From positions 1,030,399 to 1,094,398 of the forward strand of contig CAVPOQ010000008.1 in NCBI GenBank assembly GCA_963707145.1: a DNA stretch of 64,000 nt, written 5' to 3'. The notes beneath the pieces were generated by a model, which was not told the origin of the DNA, made no database searches, and was given only the letters and a program-made list of their open reading frames with translations. Of the stretch, positions 22,207 to 31,222 are shown piece after piece. The stretch comes from RPQJ01 sp963707145 (lineage in GTDB: Bacteria; Pseudomonadota; Gammaproteobacteria; Steroidobacterales; Steroidobacteraceae). A program made the translations under genes and the position numbers. Position 1 is the first letter of the stretch. Each line of letters begins with the position of its first letter.

Positions 22207-23145
22207 ATGGTCGAACGCATCAAGCGGGCGATGGAACTGGCGCGGCAGGAGCGCGAGAGCGTCACCACCGGCAAGGCGGCCGCCTCACCCGCCGCCGAGG
22301 CGGCGGCCCGGGCGGCAGCCGCCTCTGCGGCGGCCGACGCGGCGGATGCGGCGGCGGTCGCTGCTCGAGCCGTTGCGAACGAAGCGGTGCTCGAGACCGC
22401 GCCAAACGAGGGCGCCACGCCGGTCCTGCTGCCGGTCGGCGATTCGGGCGACGCCGGCCGGACGATCACCGTCAGCGACAGCACGCTGGAGGAGTCCCGG
22501 CTGCTGAAGCCCGGCATGGTGGGCGATGCCGCGCATGGTTTCCGGTTGCTGCGCACCCAGGTGCTGCAGCGCATGCTGGCGCGCGGCTGGAACACGCTGG
22601 CGGTCCTGAGCCCGGGCCCCGACGAGGGCAAGACCTTCACCGCCATCAACCTCGCGATCGCGATCGCCGCGAACCGCGACTCGACCGCGTTGCTGGTGGA
22701 CCTCGACCTGCGCTTCCCGCGGATCTACCGGCGGCTCGGCTTCCTGCCGACCGCGGGCATCGAGGACTGCCTGCGCGGGCAGGCGAAGCTCTCCGACGCG
22801 CTGGTGGCCGTCGAAGGCTACCCGGGCCTGATGCTGCTGCCGGCCCGCGGTCCGGTGGCGCACTCCTCGGAACTCATCAGCGGCGCCACCGCCCGCGCGC
22901 TGTTCCGCGAGATCAAGGTGCGCTACCCGAACCGCATCGTGATCTACGACCTGCCGCCGGTGCTCGCGACCGACGACGCGATCTCGTTCCTGCCGCAGGT
23001 GGACGCCGCGCTGATGGTGGTCGGCGACGGCCGCACGCATCGCGACGACCTGCTGCGCTGCCTCGAGATGCTCAAGGACACGCCCATCCTCGGCACCGTG
23101 CTGAACGGCTCGCGCCGCGAGCGCAGCGCCGAGTACGCCTACTGA
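22207..23145 (+). CDS. CpsD/CapB/EpsG-type tyrosine autokinase-like ATPase
   Basis: The 312-residue protein has a very Ala-rich N-terminal stretch (about 25-57) followed by a P-loop ATPase of the BY-kinase type: Walker A SPGPDEGKTFTAIN (about 136-149), Walker A' ALLVDLDLRFP, and Walker B VIYDLPPVLATDDA. The C-terminus ends in two tyrosines (SAEYAY), a minimal form of the Tyr cluster that BY-kinases autophosphorylate. It would pair with the Wzc-like protein to form a split chain-length/kinase system as in exosortase-linked EPS loci. Confidence 0.88.
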   Translation: MVERIKRAMELARQERESVTTGKAAASPAAEAAARAAAASAAADAADAAAVAARAVANEAVLETAPNEGATPVLLPVGDSGDAGRTITVSDSTLEESRLLKPGMVGDAAHGFRLLRTQVLQRMLARGWNTLAVLSPGPDEGKTFTAINLAIAIAANRDSTALLVDLDLRFPRIYRRLGFLPTAGIEDCLRGQAKLSDALVAVEGYPGLMLLPARGPVAHSSELISGATARALFREIKVRYPNRIVIYDLPPVLATDDAISFLPQVDAALMVVGDGRTHRDDLLRCLEMLKDTPILGTVLNGSRRERSAEYAY

Positions 23146-23147
23146 CC

Positions 23148-24032
23148 ATGTACGAGCGGTTCTACGGCCTCAAGGAGAAGCCGTTCGCGCTGCGGCCGGA
23201 TGCGCGCTTCCTGTATCTCGCCAAGCACCACATGCGGGCGCTGCTGTTGATGGAGTACGGCCTGACCAACGAGGCCTCGTTCCTGCTGATCACCGGCGAG
23301 ATCGGCTCGGGCAAGACCACGCTGATCCGCTGCCTGCTCGACCGGCTCGACGAGACGCTGGTGGTGGGCCTGCTGAGCCACACCAGCCGCGAGTCGGGCC
23401 GCCTGCTGCAGTGGGTGTGCCTCGCCTTCGGCCTCGACGTCAAGGGCAAGGAGGACGTCGAACTCTACGACGACCTCGTGCACTTCCTGATCGACGTCTA
23501 CGCGCAGGGCAAGCGTGCCGTGATGATCGTCGACGAGGCGCAGAACCTCGGCCGCACGCGCCTCGAGGAACTGCGGCTGCTGTCGAACCTCAACTCCGAC
23601 GAGGACTTCCTGCTGCAGATGATCCTCGTCGGCCAGCCCGAGCTTCGCGACCTGATGCGCACGCCGCAGCTGCGGCAGCTCGCGCAGCGCATCGGCGGCG
23701 ACTACCACATCGGCGGGCTGACCAAGGACGAGACCGCGAAGTACATCCAGCACCGCCTGCAGGTGGCGGGCGGGCGGCCGGACATGTTCAGTTCCGGCGC
23801 CATGGCGGTCGCCTACAGCTGCAGCCGCGGCATCCCGCGCCTGATCAACCAGCTCTGCGACAGCGCGCTGGTGTACGGCTACTCCGACCAGCGGCCCACG
23901 ATCGACGAGGCGCTGATGGAGGAGGTGGTGCGGGATCGCCTGGCGGGGGGGATCTTCCCTGGGCGACGGGCGACCGCGGCGGCACAGCGGAAGGAACGGG
24001 AGCCGACGCCGCAGGCTTCGAGTGGCAGCTAG
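23148..24032 (+). CDS. ExeA/GspA-like AAA ATPase of EPS/exosortase loci
   Basis: The 294-residue protein begins MYERFYGLKEKPFALRPDA, typical of the ExeA family. Walker A is GEIGSGKTTL (about 48-57), Walker B is VMIVDEAQNL, followed by an AAA+ core and lid (CSRGIPRLINQLCDSALVYG). Members with this architecture are regular companions of chain-length and kinase genes in PEP-CTERM/exosortase-associated EPS clusters. Their mechanical role is not well known. It starts two bases after the kinase stop. Confidence 0.88.
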   Translation: MYERFYGLKEKPFALRPDARFLYLAKHHMRALLLMEYGLTNEASFLLITGEIGSGKTTLIRCLLDRLDETLVVGLLSHTSRESGRLLQWVCLAFGLDVKGKEDVELYDDLVHFLIDVYAQGKRAVMIVDEAQNLGRTRLEELRLLSNLNSDEDFLLQMILVGQPELRDLMRTPQLRQLAQRIGGDYHIGGLTKDETAKYIQHRLQVAGGRPDMFSSGAMAVAYSCSRGIPRLINQLCDSALVYGYSDQRPTIDEALMEEVVRDRLAGGIFPGRRATAAAQRKEREPTPQASSGS

Positions 24033-24054
24033 CCTGCCCGGGGAAATAGTTCGC

Positions 24055-25075
24055 ATGTTCAATTTCGAGAATCGCTCGGTGCTCATCACCGGGGGCACGG
24101 GCTCCTTCGGAAAGGCATTCGTCAAGACGGTGCTGGAGAGATACCCGGGCATACGGCGCTTGGTCGTCTACTCGCGCGACGAGTTGAAGCAGTTCGAGAT
24201 GTCGGAGGACTATCCGCAGTCCCGCTTCCCGGCGATGCGCTATTTCATCGGGGATGTGCGCGACGCTGCGCGGCTGAAGCGCGCCTGCGAGGGTGTGGAC
24301 ACGATCATCCACGCCGCCGCGATGAAGCAGGTGCCGGCGGCCGAATACAACCCGATGGAATGCATCCTGACCAACATCCACGGCGCGCAGAACGTCATCG
24401 AAGCGGCCCTCGATTCCGGAGTCCACGATGTCGTGGCGCTCTCGACCGACAAGGCCGCCGCGCCGATCAACCTGTACGGTGCGACCAAGCTCTGTTCCGA
24501 CAAACTGTTCGTCGCGGCGAACAACATCAAGGGCAAGCGCGAGATCAAGTTCTCGGTGGTGCGCTACGGCAACGTGCTGGGCTCGCGCGGATCGGTCGTT
24601 CCGTACTTCATCAAGAAGCGTGCCGAGGGCGTCCTGCCGATCACGGACCCTGCCATGACCCGCTTCAACATCTCGCTCGAGGAGGGCGTGGACCTCGTGC
24701 TGCGGGCCCTGGACCTGGCGTGGGGCGGAGAGATCTTCGTGCCCAAGATCCCCTCCTACTCGATCACCGAGCTGGCCAAGGCCATTGCGCCATCGTGCCG
24801 CGCTGGACGTCGTGGGCATACGGCCGGGCGAGAAGATCCACGAGGAGATGATCACCACCTCGGACTCGTTCCTGACGGTGGACCTCGGGTCGGGCTATGC
24901 GATCCTGCCGCAGACGTACCGGTTCACCCCGGAGCGCTACTGCCACACCGTGGGCGCCAAGCCGGTGCCGCAGGGGTTCACCTATAACTCGGGCTCCAAC
25001 AGCGACTGGCTGTCGGCCGAGCAACTCCGGGAGCTGATCAGGAAGCACGTGGATCCGGCCTTCGTGCCGACATGA
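24055..25075 (+). CDS. pseB: UDP-GlcNAc 4,6-dehydratase (inverting), PseB, one frame break
   Basis: Extended SDR: ITGGTGSFGKAF for NAD binding, STDKAAAPINLYGATKLC with the PseB/FlaA1 catalytic Asp-Lys and Tyr-Lys, and YGNVLGSRGSVVPYF. It would convert UDP-GlcNAc to UDP-2-acetamido-2,6-dideoxy-L-arabino-hexos-4-ulose, the first step of pseudaminic-type nonulosonate synthesis. The frame breaks near 24,795, where ELAKAIAPSCR continues in another frame as LDVVGIRPGEKIHEEMITT. Full length is about 339 residues, normal for PseB. Its TGA overlaps the ATG of the next gene, the first of the nonulosonate set. Confidence 0.92.
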
Positions 25076-25938
25076 CGGTCGGCCGCATGCTGGTGCTCGG
25101 AGCCCGGTCGTGGATCGGCTTCCGCCTGGCGGAGGCGCTCGACCGGATGAATCCCGTGGTCGTCGTCGTGGGCACGAGCCGCGGCACGGATTCGAACGGC
25201 CGCTTCGTTCCGGCCAGTGTCCTGCCTGACTATCTGTCTCTGGTTCGCGAGCAGCGGCCAGCGTGGGTGATCAACCTGCTTCGCGGCGAGGACGAGCAGG
25301 GACGCGCGATCCACGCAGGCGTCGCCGCGCTATGTGCCCGCGAGGGCATCCATTACACGTTCGCATCGTCGGCACTGGCCCTCGACGCCTACCGGGGCGT
25401 CGAACTCACCGAGGACCTTCCGCCGCGAAGCGAGACGCCGTACGGGCAGTTCAAGGCAGCGTGCGAGTCGGATCTGCAGCGAACCGGCGGCGAATGGCTG
25501 GTGCTTCGATTCGCTTCCATCCACGGCTGGTCGCCCTGGCAGAAGACGCGTACCGAGTCGTTCCTCGGCCGGCTCGCGGCAGGCGAGGCGGTCAAGGTCG
25601 ATCGCGGCGTGGTGCAGAATCGTCTGCAGGACACAGTCTTCGCCGAGGCCGTTGCGCAGGCCGTGCTCGACCGCCGGACGGGTACACTCCACCTCGGCAC
25701 GACGGACAGCTCCGAAGAGCTGGTGTTCCTGCGCAGGCTGGCGGCGGCGTTCGGCCACCCTGCCGACCTCGTCGTCGAGGGCAGGGAGCGCAAGGTCAAC
25801 CTCGTCGTGCAGCCTGGCAGGCTGCTGGAGCTTTACCCCGGCCGATTCGAGCGCACCGAGGCGGAGACGATCGAGGGCCTGCTCTCGTGCCCCCAGTTGC
25901 GGCAGTACAGGACCAGCGAGGCGGCAACATGCCAGTGA
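25072..25938 (+). CDS. RmlD-like NAD(P)-dependent sugar reductase
   Basis: The 288-residue SDR has an N-terminal Rossmann motif LVLGARSWIGFRLAEAL and the YGQFK (YxxxK) active-site pair near residue 123. An RmlD-like layout follows (SSALALDAYRGVELTED, then VLRFASIHGWSP). RmlD reduces the 4-keto group of dTDP-6-deoxy-hexulose. Here it directly follows the 4-keto-forming PseB by ATGA overlap, in the place normally taken by the PseC aminotransferase. I infer a 4-ketoreductase acting on the PseB product, but an epimerase or reductase of another substrate is possible. The gene ends 10 bases inside the next one. Confidence 0.82.
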   Translation: MTVGRMLVLGARSWIGFRLAEALDRMNPVVVVVGTSRGTDSNGRFVPASVLPDYLSLVREQRPAWVINLLRGEDEQGRAIHAGVAALCAREGIHYTFASSALALDAYRGVELTEDLPPRSETPYGQFKAACESDLQRTGGEWLVLRFASIHGWSPWQKTRTESFLGRLAAGEAVKVDRGVVQNRLQDTVFAEAVAQAVLDRRTGTLHLGTTDSSEELVFLRRLAAAFGHPADLVVEGRERKVNLVVQPGRLLELYPGRFERTEAETIEGLLSCPQLRQYRTSEAATCQ

Positions 25939-27107
25939 CCATCAGCGGGCGGCCCGTCGGGCCCGAGTACCCCGTCTATTTCATCGCCGACATCGCCGCC
26001 AACCACTGCGGCGACCTCGGCAAGGCCAGGGAACTCGTGCACGCCTGCGCGGAGTCGGGCGTCGATGCGGTGAAGATGCAGAACTTCACGGCCGAGACGA
26101 TCGTGTCGGACTACGGCTTCCGGCACCTCGGCGGGGTCAAGACCCACCAGTCCGGGTGGAAGCAGTCCGTCTTCGATTCCTACGCCGCGGCGTCGATCCC
26201 GCTCGACTGGACGCTCGAGCTCAAGGCCCTGTGCGACCGGCTCGGCCTGCACTATTTCACCTCGCCGTACTCGATCGAGCTGATCCGAGCCGTCGCGCCA
26301 CACGTCTGTGCCTTCAAGCTCGGCTCCGGCGACATCACCTGGCACCAGGAGCTCGCGGAGATGAGCCGGCACGGCAAGCCAGTGCTGATCGCGACCGGCG
26401 CCTCGACGATGGCGGAAGTCGAGGCCGCCATGGCGGTGGCGCTCGCGGAGACGCGCGACATCGTGCTCATGCAGTGCAACACCGAGTACACGGCCAAGGT
26501 CGGCGACTCGAGAGAGGCGCAGCTCGAGCGATTCAGCCACATCAACCTTCGTGTGCTCGAGACGTATGCGGCCCGGTGGCCCGGCCTACCGCTCGGGCTC
26601 TCGGACCATACGCATGGCGCACTCACCGTGCTCGGCGCCGTCGGGCTGTTCGACTGCTGCGCCGTGGAGAAGCACTTCACCTTCGACAACACGCTCGAAG
26701 GCCAGGACCACGCCTTCTCGATGACGCCGGACGGCTGGCGCCGCATGGTCGAGCAGACACGCGAGCTGAAGACCGCGCTCGCAGGGGCCGCGAGCTGGGA
26801 GGATCGCTATCGCATCACTCGCCGCGCCGTGGATGATCCGGAGATTCTGGATGTCGCGATCGGCGATGGCGTGAAGCGACTGGAGTCGAACGAGGCCGGG
26901 CCCGTGATCGTGCAGCGACGCGCGGTGCGGGCCGCAAGGGCCCTGAAGGCTGGTGCGACGCTGGGTCCCGACGACGTGACCGCGCTGCGGCCCTGCCCGG
27001 CCGATGCGATTCCCCCTTACCGGGCCGGCGAACTTCTCGGGCGAGTCCTCGCGCGGGACGTGGCATCCGGCGACTGCGTTCGGCTCGACGACGTGGGGCT
27101 GGCCTGA
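25929..27107 (+). CDS. NeuB/PseI-family nonulosonate synthase
   Basis: The 392-residue protein has a NeuB TIM barrel: FIADIAANHCGDLGKARELV, AVKMQNFTAETIV, FKLGSGDITW, LMQCNTEYTA, GLSDHTHGALT, and VEKHFTFDNTLEGQDHAFSM for the metal and active site. A C-terminal SAF (antifreeze-like) domain at about 325-390 follows. It condenses phosphoenolpyruvate with a free hexosamine to make a nine-carbon acid. The neighbours PseB and PseG point to a PseI-like substrate; exact specificity cannot be read from sequence. Confidence 0.92.
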   Translation: MPVTISGRPVGPEYPVYFIADIAANHCGDLGKARELVHACAESGVDAVKMQNFTAETIVSDYGFRHLGGVKTHQSGWKQSVFDSYAAASIPLDWTLELKALCDRLGLHYFTSPYSIELIRAVAPHVCAFKLGSGDITWHQELAEMSRHGKPVLIATGASTMAEVEAAMAVALAETRDIVLMQCNTEYTAKVGDSREAQLERFSHINLRVLETYAARWPGLPLGLSDHTHGALTVLGAVGLFDCCAVEKHFTFDNTLEGQDHAFSMTPDGWRRMVEQTRELKTALAGAASWEDRYRITRRAVDDPEILDVAIGDGVKRLESNEAGPVIVQRRAVRAARALKAGATLGPDDVTALRPCPADAIPPYRAGELLGRVLARDVASGDCVRLDDVGLA

Positions 27108-27138
27108 GGCGCCAAACCGCGAGAATCCGCGCCGCTCC

Positions 27139-27630
27139 ATGCTTCCCGAGAATCCACACCCGCCCGGCAGCGACCTGCACGATCTGTGGGAGGTCTGCAT
27201 CCGCCGCGACGTCGAGGCATTCCTCGCGCAGGACTGGGAGCTGTGTGCCGCCGATTTCCACGAGCCCGGCTTCATCGGCCTCGACGGCCGGGCCAGCGGC
27301 AACCCGGACGACTGGCGCATCACGTTCCCGACGCTGGCGGCCTACCGCGAGGCGTGGGCGAGCCAGAGCCGCGACTTCGCGCAGCAGCGCTACGCCTCGG
27401 ACCCGCGCGCGGCGCTGTACGCGGCGATCTCGCTCGCGGCCGTGGAGATCGACGGGGACACGGCGCTGGTCCACAAGAAGTTCGACGGCAGCCTCAGGCG
27501 AACGGACGGGACGTCCGAGCCGCTGAACTGGCAGAGCCTGTTCTTCGCGCGCCGGTTCGCCGGCCGCTGGAAGCTCTGCGGCTTCGTGGGATACCTGCCG
27601 AACCCGATGGGCGCGGCGAAGGCGCCGTAG
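27139..27630 (+). CDS. NTF2/SnoaL-like protein in the nonulosonate operon
   Basis: About 163 residues from ATG 27139. The pattern (helical N-terminus LHDLWEVCIRRDVEAFLAQD, then the aromatic-rich strands LYAAISLAAVEIDGDTALVH and SLFFARRFAGRWKLCGFVGY) fits the NTF2-like cone fold used by small enzymes and binding proteins. It sits between the NeuB-like and PseG-like genes, 31 and 14 bases away, so it belongs to the operon. It is not a standard pseudaminic or legionaminic enzyme. A role as epimerase, isomerase or sugar-binding helper is conceivable but unproven. Confidence 0.72.
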   Translation: MLPENPHPPGSDLHDLWEVCIRRDVEAFLAQDWELCAADFHEPGFIGLDGRASGNPDDWRITFPTLAAYREAWASQSRDFAQQRYASDPRAALYAAISLAAVEIDGDTALVHKKFDGSLRRTDGTSEPLNWQSLFFARRFAGRWKLCGFVGYLPNPMGAAKAP

Positions 27631-27644
27631 GCCGGGCGGACGAA

Positions 27645-28730
27645 TTGGACACGAACTCGAAGCCGCTGCTCCTGATCCGGGCCGACGCGGACGCGCGCAT
27701 CGGGGCCGGGCACGTCATGCGGGCGCTGGCGGTCGCGCAGGCCTGGCAGGACCGGGGTGGCGCCGCCCGGGCGCTGTTCGCGCAGCCCAATCCCGCCATG
27801 GCGTCGCGGCTGTCCCACGAGGCCGTGGACGTCGCGACGCTCGCTTGCGAGCGCGCCGGGCCGGCGGATGCGGCGGCGGTCGTCGGCGAGATCCGACGGA
27901 CATCGCCGGCGGGAGTGGTGGTCGACGGCTACGAGTTCGGCGCCGACTACCTGCGGCAGCTGCAGTCGGCGGGGCGGCCGGTGGTGCTGTTCGACGACTA
28001 CGTCCAGGCGCCGCGCCTGCCAGTGCAGGCGATCGTGAACCAGAACCTTTACGCGCAGCCGTCGGACTACGCGGGGGCGGCAGCCGGCAGCCGACTGCTG
28101 GTCGGGCCGCGCTACCTCGCGCTGCGGCGCGAGTTCCGCCGGGCGTCGAGGAGACGCGAGGCGCCTGCCGGCCCGCTCCGGCGCATCGTGGTCACGCTGG
28201 GGGGCGGCGACGCGGACAACGTCACGAGCCTGGTGCTCGAGGCACTGTCGCGGGTCGACCGGGCGGGATTCGAGGTCATCGTGCTCGCCGGTTCCCAGAA
28301 CCCGCACCTGCCGGAGCTCGAGCACCGCGTCCGGTCGCTCGGCCGCAGCGTCAGTCTCGAGGTCGACCGGCGCGACATGCCGTCGCTGCTGGAAACCTGC
28401 GACATCGCCGTGTGCGGTGCCGGTGCCACCTGCTGGGAGATGGCCTACATGGGTGTGGCGACGCTGCCGATCGTGCTCGCGCCGAACCAGGAGCGCATCG
28501 CGGCCGCCATCGACGAGCGGGGCCTCGGCCGCAGCCTCGGCTGGCATCACGCGCTGACGGCGGCCGGCGTCGCCCGGGCCGTGCAGGAGATCTCGGGCGA
28601 TTCCCGGGCGCTGGCGGCGATGCAGGCGCGCGCGCAGGCGCTGTTCGACGGCCGCGGGGCCGAGCGCGTCGCGGAGGAGGTCGCCGACCTTGCCGCGGCG
28701 GGGTTCGCGCCGGCGGGGGAGGTCGCTTGA
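27645..28730 (+). CDS. pseG: PseG-like UDP-sugar hydrolase
   Basis: About 361 residues from TTG 27645. The N-terminal RADADARIGAGHVMRALAVA holds the GxGHxxR motif of PseG. The C-terminal GT-B-like half has VVTLGGGDADNVT, the CDIAVCGAGATCWEMAYMGV motif and LAPNQERIA. PseG removes UDP from the activated 2,4-diacetamido sugar before condensation by PseI. Here an amine at C4 may be missing (see findings), so specificity could differ. Its stop overlaps the TTG start of the cytidylyltransferase. Confidence 0.9.
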   Translation: MDTNSKPLLLIRADADARIGAGHVMRALAVAQAWQDRGGAARALFAQPNPAMASRLSHEAVDVATLACERAGPADAAAVVGEIRRTSPAGVVVDGYEFGADYLRQLQSAGRPVVLFDDYVQAPRLPVQAIVNQNLYAQPSDYAGAAAGSRLLVGPRYLALRREFRRASRRREAPAGPLRRIVVTLGGGDADNVTSLVLEALSRVDRAGFEVIVLAGSQNPHLPELEHRVRSLGRSVSLEVDRRDMPSLLETCDIAVCGAGATCWEMAYMGVATLPIVLAPNQERIAAAIDERGLGRSLGWHHALTAAGVARAVQEISGDSRALAAMQARAQALFDGRGAERVAEEVADLAAAGFAPAGEVA

Positions 28731-29399
28731 TCATCGTCATGCAGGGCCGCGTCCGCTCGACCCGGCTGCCCGGCAAGGGGTTCTTCACGTTCTTCGGCCA
28801 GACGATCTGGGAGCGCATGTGCGACATCGCCCTCGACGTGCGCGGCGTCAGCGAGGTCGTGTTCGCTACGGGCGACCTGCCCGAAAACCACCTGGTGCGG
28901 CCGCTCGTGGAAGCCAAGGGCGTGCGGTTCTTCGCCGGCAGCGAGGACAACGTCCTGGAGCGTTTCTGCCGGGCGCTCGAAGGAACGCAGTGCCGAGTAC
29001 GTGATCCGGATCACCTGCGACAACTACCTGATCCAGCCCGACGTGATCGAAGGCCTGGCGGGGGCGACGAAGACGGCCGACGCGGATTACGGATTCATCG
29101 AGCCCTTGTCCCACTATGCCGGCGAAGTGATCCGGGTCGAGGCGCTGCGCGAGGCGTGGGCCAGTGGTGACTATTCCGACCTCGCCCGGGAGCACGTCAC
29201 CTGGGACCTGCGCCAGTCCCCGGCCACGCGCAAGATCGCCCTGCCCAAGGACTACCTCGGCCTCGACCATTCGGCCAGCGTTACGCTCGACACGATCGAG
29301 GACCTGATCCAGCTGAAGACGCTGGAGGCGGAGCGGCCGGAACTCGAACCGGTGCGCTGCCTCGATGCGGTACGGCAATTCGCCGGCTCCGCAAGCTGA
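28727..29399 (+). CDS. SpsF/PseF-type cytidylyltransferase, one frame break
   Basis: The start is VMQGRVRSTRLPGKGFFTFF, the nucleotide-binding motif of the CMP-NeuAc synthetase/SpsF family (xxRxxSTRLPGK). It would activate the nonulosonate as its CMP derivative. An extra T at about 28,991 shifts the frame; without it ALEGTQAEYVIRITCDNYLIQPD is continuous. The reconstructed length of about 224 residues is normal. TTG 28727 or ATG 28739 is the start. It is the last plus-strand gene of the nonulosonate operon and is convergent with the next gene. Confidence 0.86.
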
Positions 29400-29410
29400 A
29401 CCGCTCCGCG

Positions 29411-31078
29411 TCAGGAACCGGATCGCGGCCCCGGGTCGCGTGGCAGCAGGAAGTCGGTCTGATCCTCGATGGCGCGAACGACAACCTGCACCGTCGGATG
29501 GCGCAGAAGTTCCTCGTCCGACCGGAAGTTGAAGGCCGTGTAGTTGCCGTAGCTGGCCTCGTACAGGAAATCCCACGGCAGGTGATAGCGCTCGAACAGC
29601 AGGTGCGCGTAGCGGAGCGCGTACTCGCGCATCGAGGGGACGTCGGCACGGGAACCGTCCCAGGTCTCGATCAGGCGGAAGTACTCCTCCTTGCTGTCGA
29701 CGTCGACCGTGAAGCCCTTGCCGCGGTAGTGCGTCTTCGACACCACGATGCAGGGGATGCCCTCCAGGGGCAGTTCCATGCCGGGCGTGCTGGTGTGGAC
29801 CAGCCCGGCGGTGGCGATCCGGCCGATCGACCAGCTGTTGACCTTCTCCTGCGGCTCGATGATGCGCACGTTGGCGGGCAGTTGCGGGAAGCGGCTGCGG
29901 ATCTCGGCCGCGAACGGCTGGTTGGTGCCGATGACGACCTCGGCCGGGTGGATCTTCACGACGAGTTGGCGGTCGGGATGACGGCCGAACCAGTCGATGG
30001 TCTCGAGCACCCAGTCCACCGCGTTCGGGAACGCGATCTCCTTCTGCGCCGAGGCCGCATCCCAGAGCACGTTTGTGAACAGGACGAAGGTCGGCGTCGC
30101 CGGGTCGAGGTCCAGGCGGCGCCAGGTCGCCTCGACGGGCTCCTCGTCACCGAAGTTGTACTGCAGGGCGTCGGCAGCGTGCTTCACGCGGGAACCGAGG
30201 TAGCCGAGGATGCGCTCATGCTCCGCCGCGGTGAGAGGGGACGTCCTTGACGCGCTCCCATTCCGCGGAGACGTCCCAGTCCATCACGCCGCGCACCCAG
30301 TTCATCACCGTGCTGTTGCGCCGCTTGCCCTTGTTGTAGACCGCGACGGGGATGCCCTTGGCGTTGAAGACCTCGAGTGCCGGCGCCCACGTGGAGTAGA
30401 CGCCGTGGCTCATGATCACGCGGTCGACGCCGCTCGCCGCGACCGCGAGGGCGGCGCGGGCGGTGATGCGGCAGGATTGCTCGATGCGGGTCCGGAAATC
30501 GACCTCCTCTGGCGAGCCGCGCAGCCGCCCGATCCGGAAGCACTTGAACAGCGACGAATCGACGATGTACGAGAAGTCCACGTCTGTCGAGGAAGCGACG
30601 ATCCTCGTCGGACAGCGGGCTCGCCGAGCAAGGTCGCCGACGAGGCGATACGGGAGCCCCGCGGCGTCGAACAGCGCCTTTCCGAAAGAAAAGCAGCGGT
30701 GGCAGTGCGCGCCCCACTGTGACACGCGTGGCCGCCGGCTTGTTCTCGCAGATCGGCAGCGACTGGTCGCAGAGCACGAGTCGAACCTCGTGCCCCTGTG
30801 CTCGCAGCGCCCGCCCGAGCGCCACGTCGGTAGCGGTCATGTAGGAATGACTTCCCAGCATCGTGAAGAACACGATCCTGAGCGGGCGGTCGCACTTCGC
30901 CGGACTCGGCAAGCGGGATGCTGCGCAACTGCCCGATCAGCAGTTCCGGCCCGAGCCTCCCGTGCTGGGCCAGTGCCTGCGGGTCCAGCCCTAGCGCGTT
31001 CCACGCGCGGGAGGCTCCCGCGACGAGATGACGGCGAAGGGCGTACTTGACCCGGGAATCGGGGTCGATTCGAGACAT
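29411..31078 (-). CDS. capsule-synthesis-type glycosyltransferase, three frame breaks
   Basis: Reconstructed at about 555 residues from ATG 31078. The C-terminal half resembles the capsule polysaccharide synthesis family (KpsS/LipB type): FVLFTNVLWDAASAQKE, VVKIHPAEVVIGTN, VHTSTPGMELPLEGIPCIVV. An N-terminal part starts RIVFFTMLGSHSYMTATDVA. Frame breaks lie near 30,900, 30,722 and 30,238, and residues in each piece read through naturally once joined. Family members include Kdo transferases that use CMP-sugars. Because the gene abuts the CMP-nonulosonate synthetase, it is a candidate nonulosonate transferase by inference. Confidence 0.72.
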
Positions 31079-31222
31079 AATGCATCCGATGCTGAACAGC
31101 CACCTGCTTCTACGAAAGGTATTCTATGGCACTTGGCCGATGCGCCGACATGGATACCAGTCTCTGAGACATGGCAATTCGGCCGCGTCGCGGTGGTCGG
31201 TGCCGCGGTGATAGGTTCCGGG

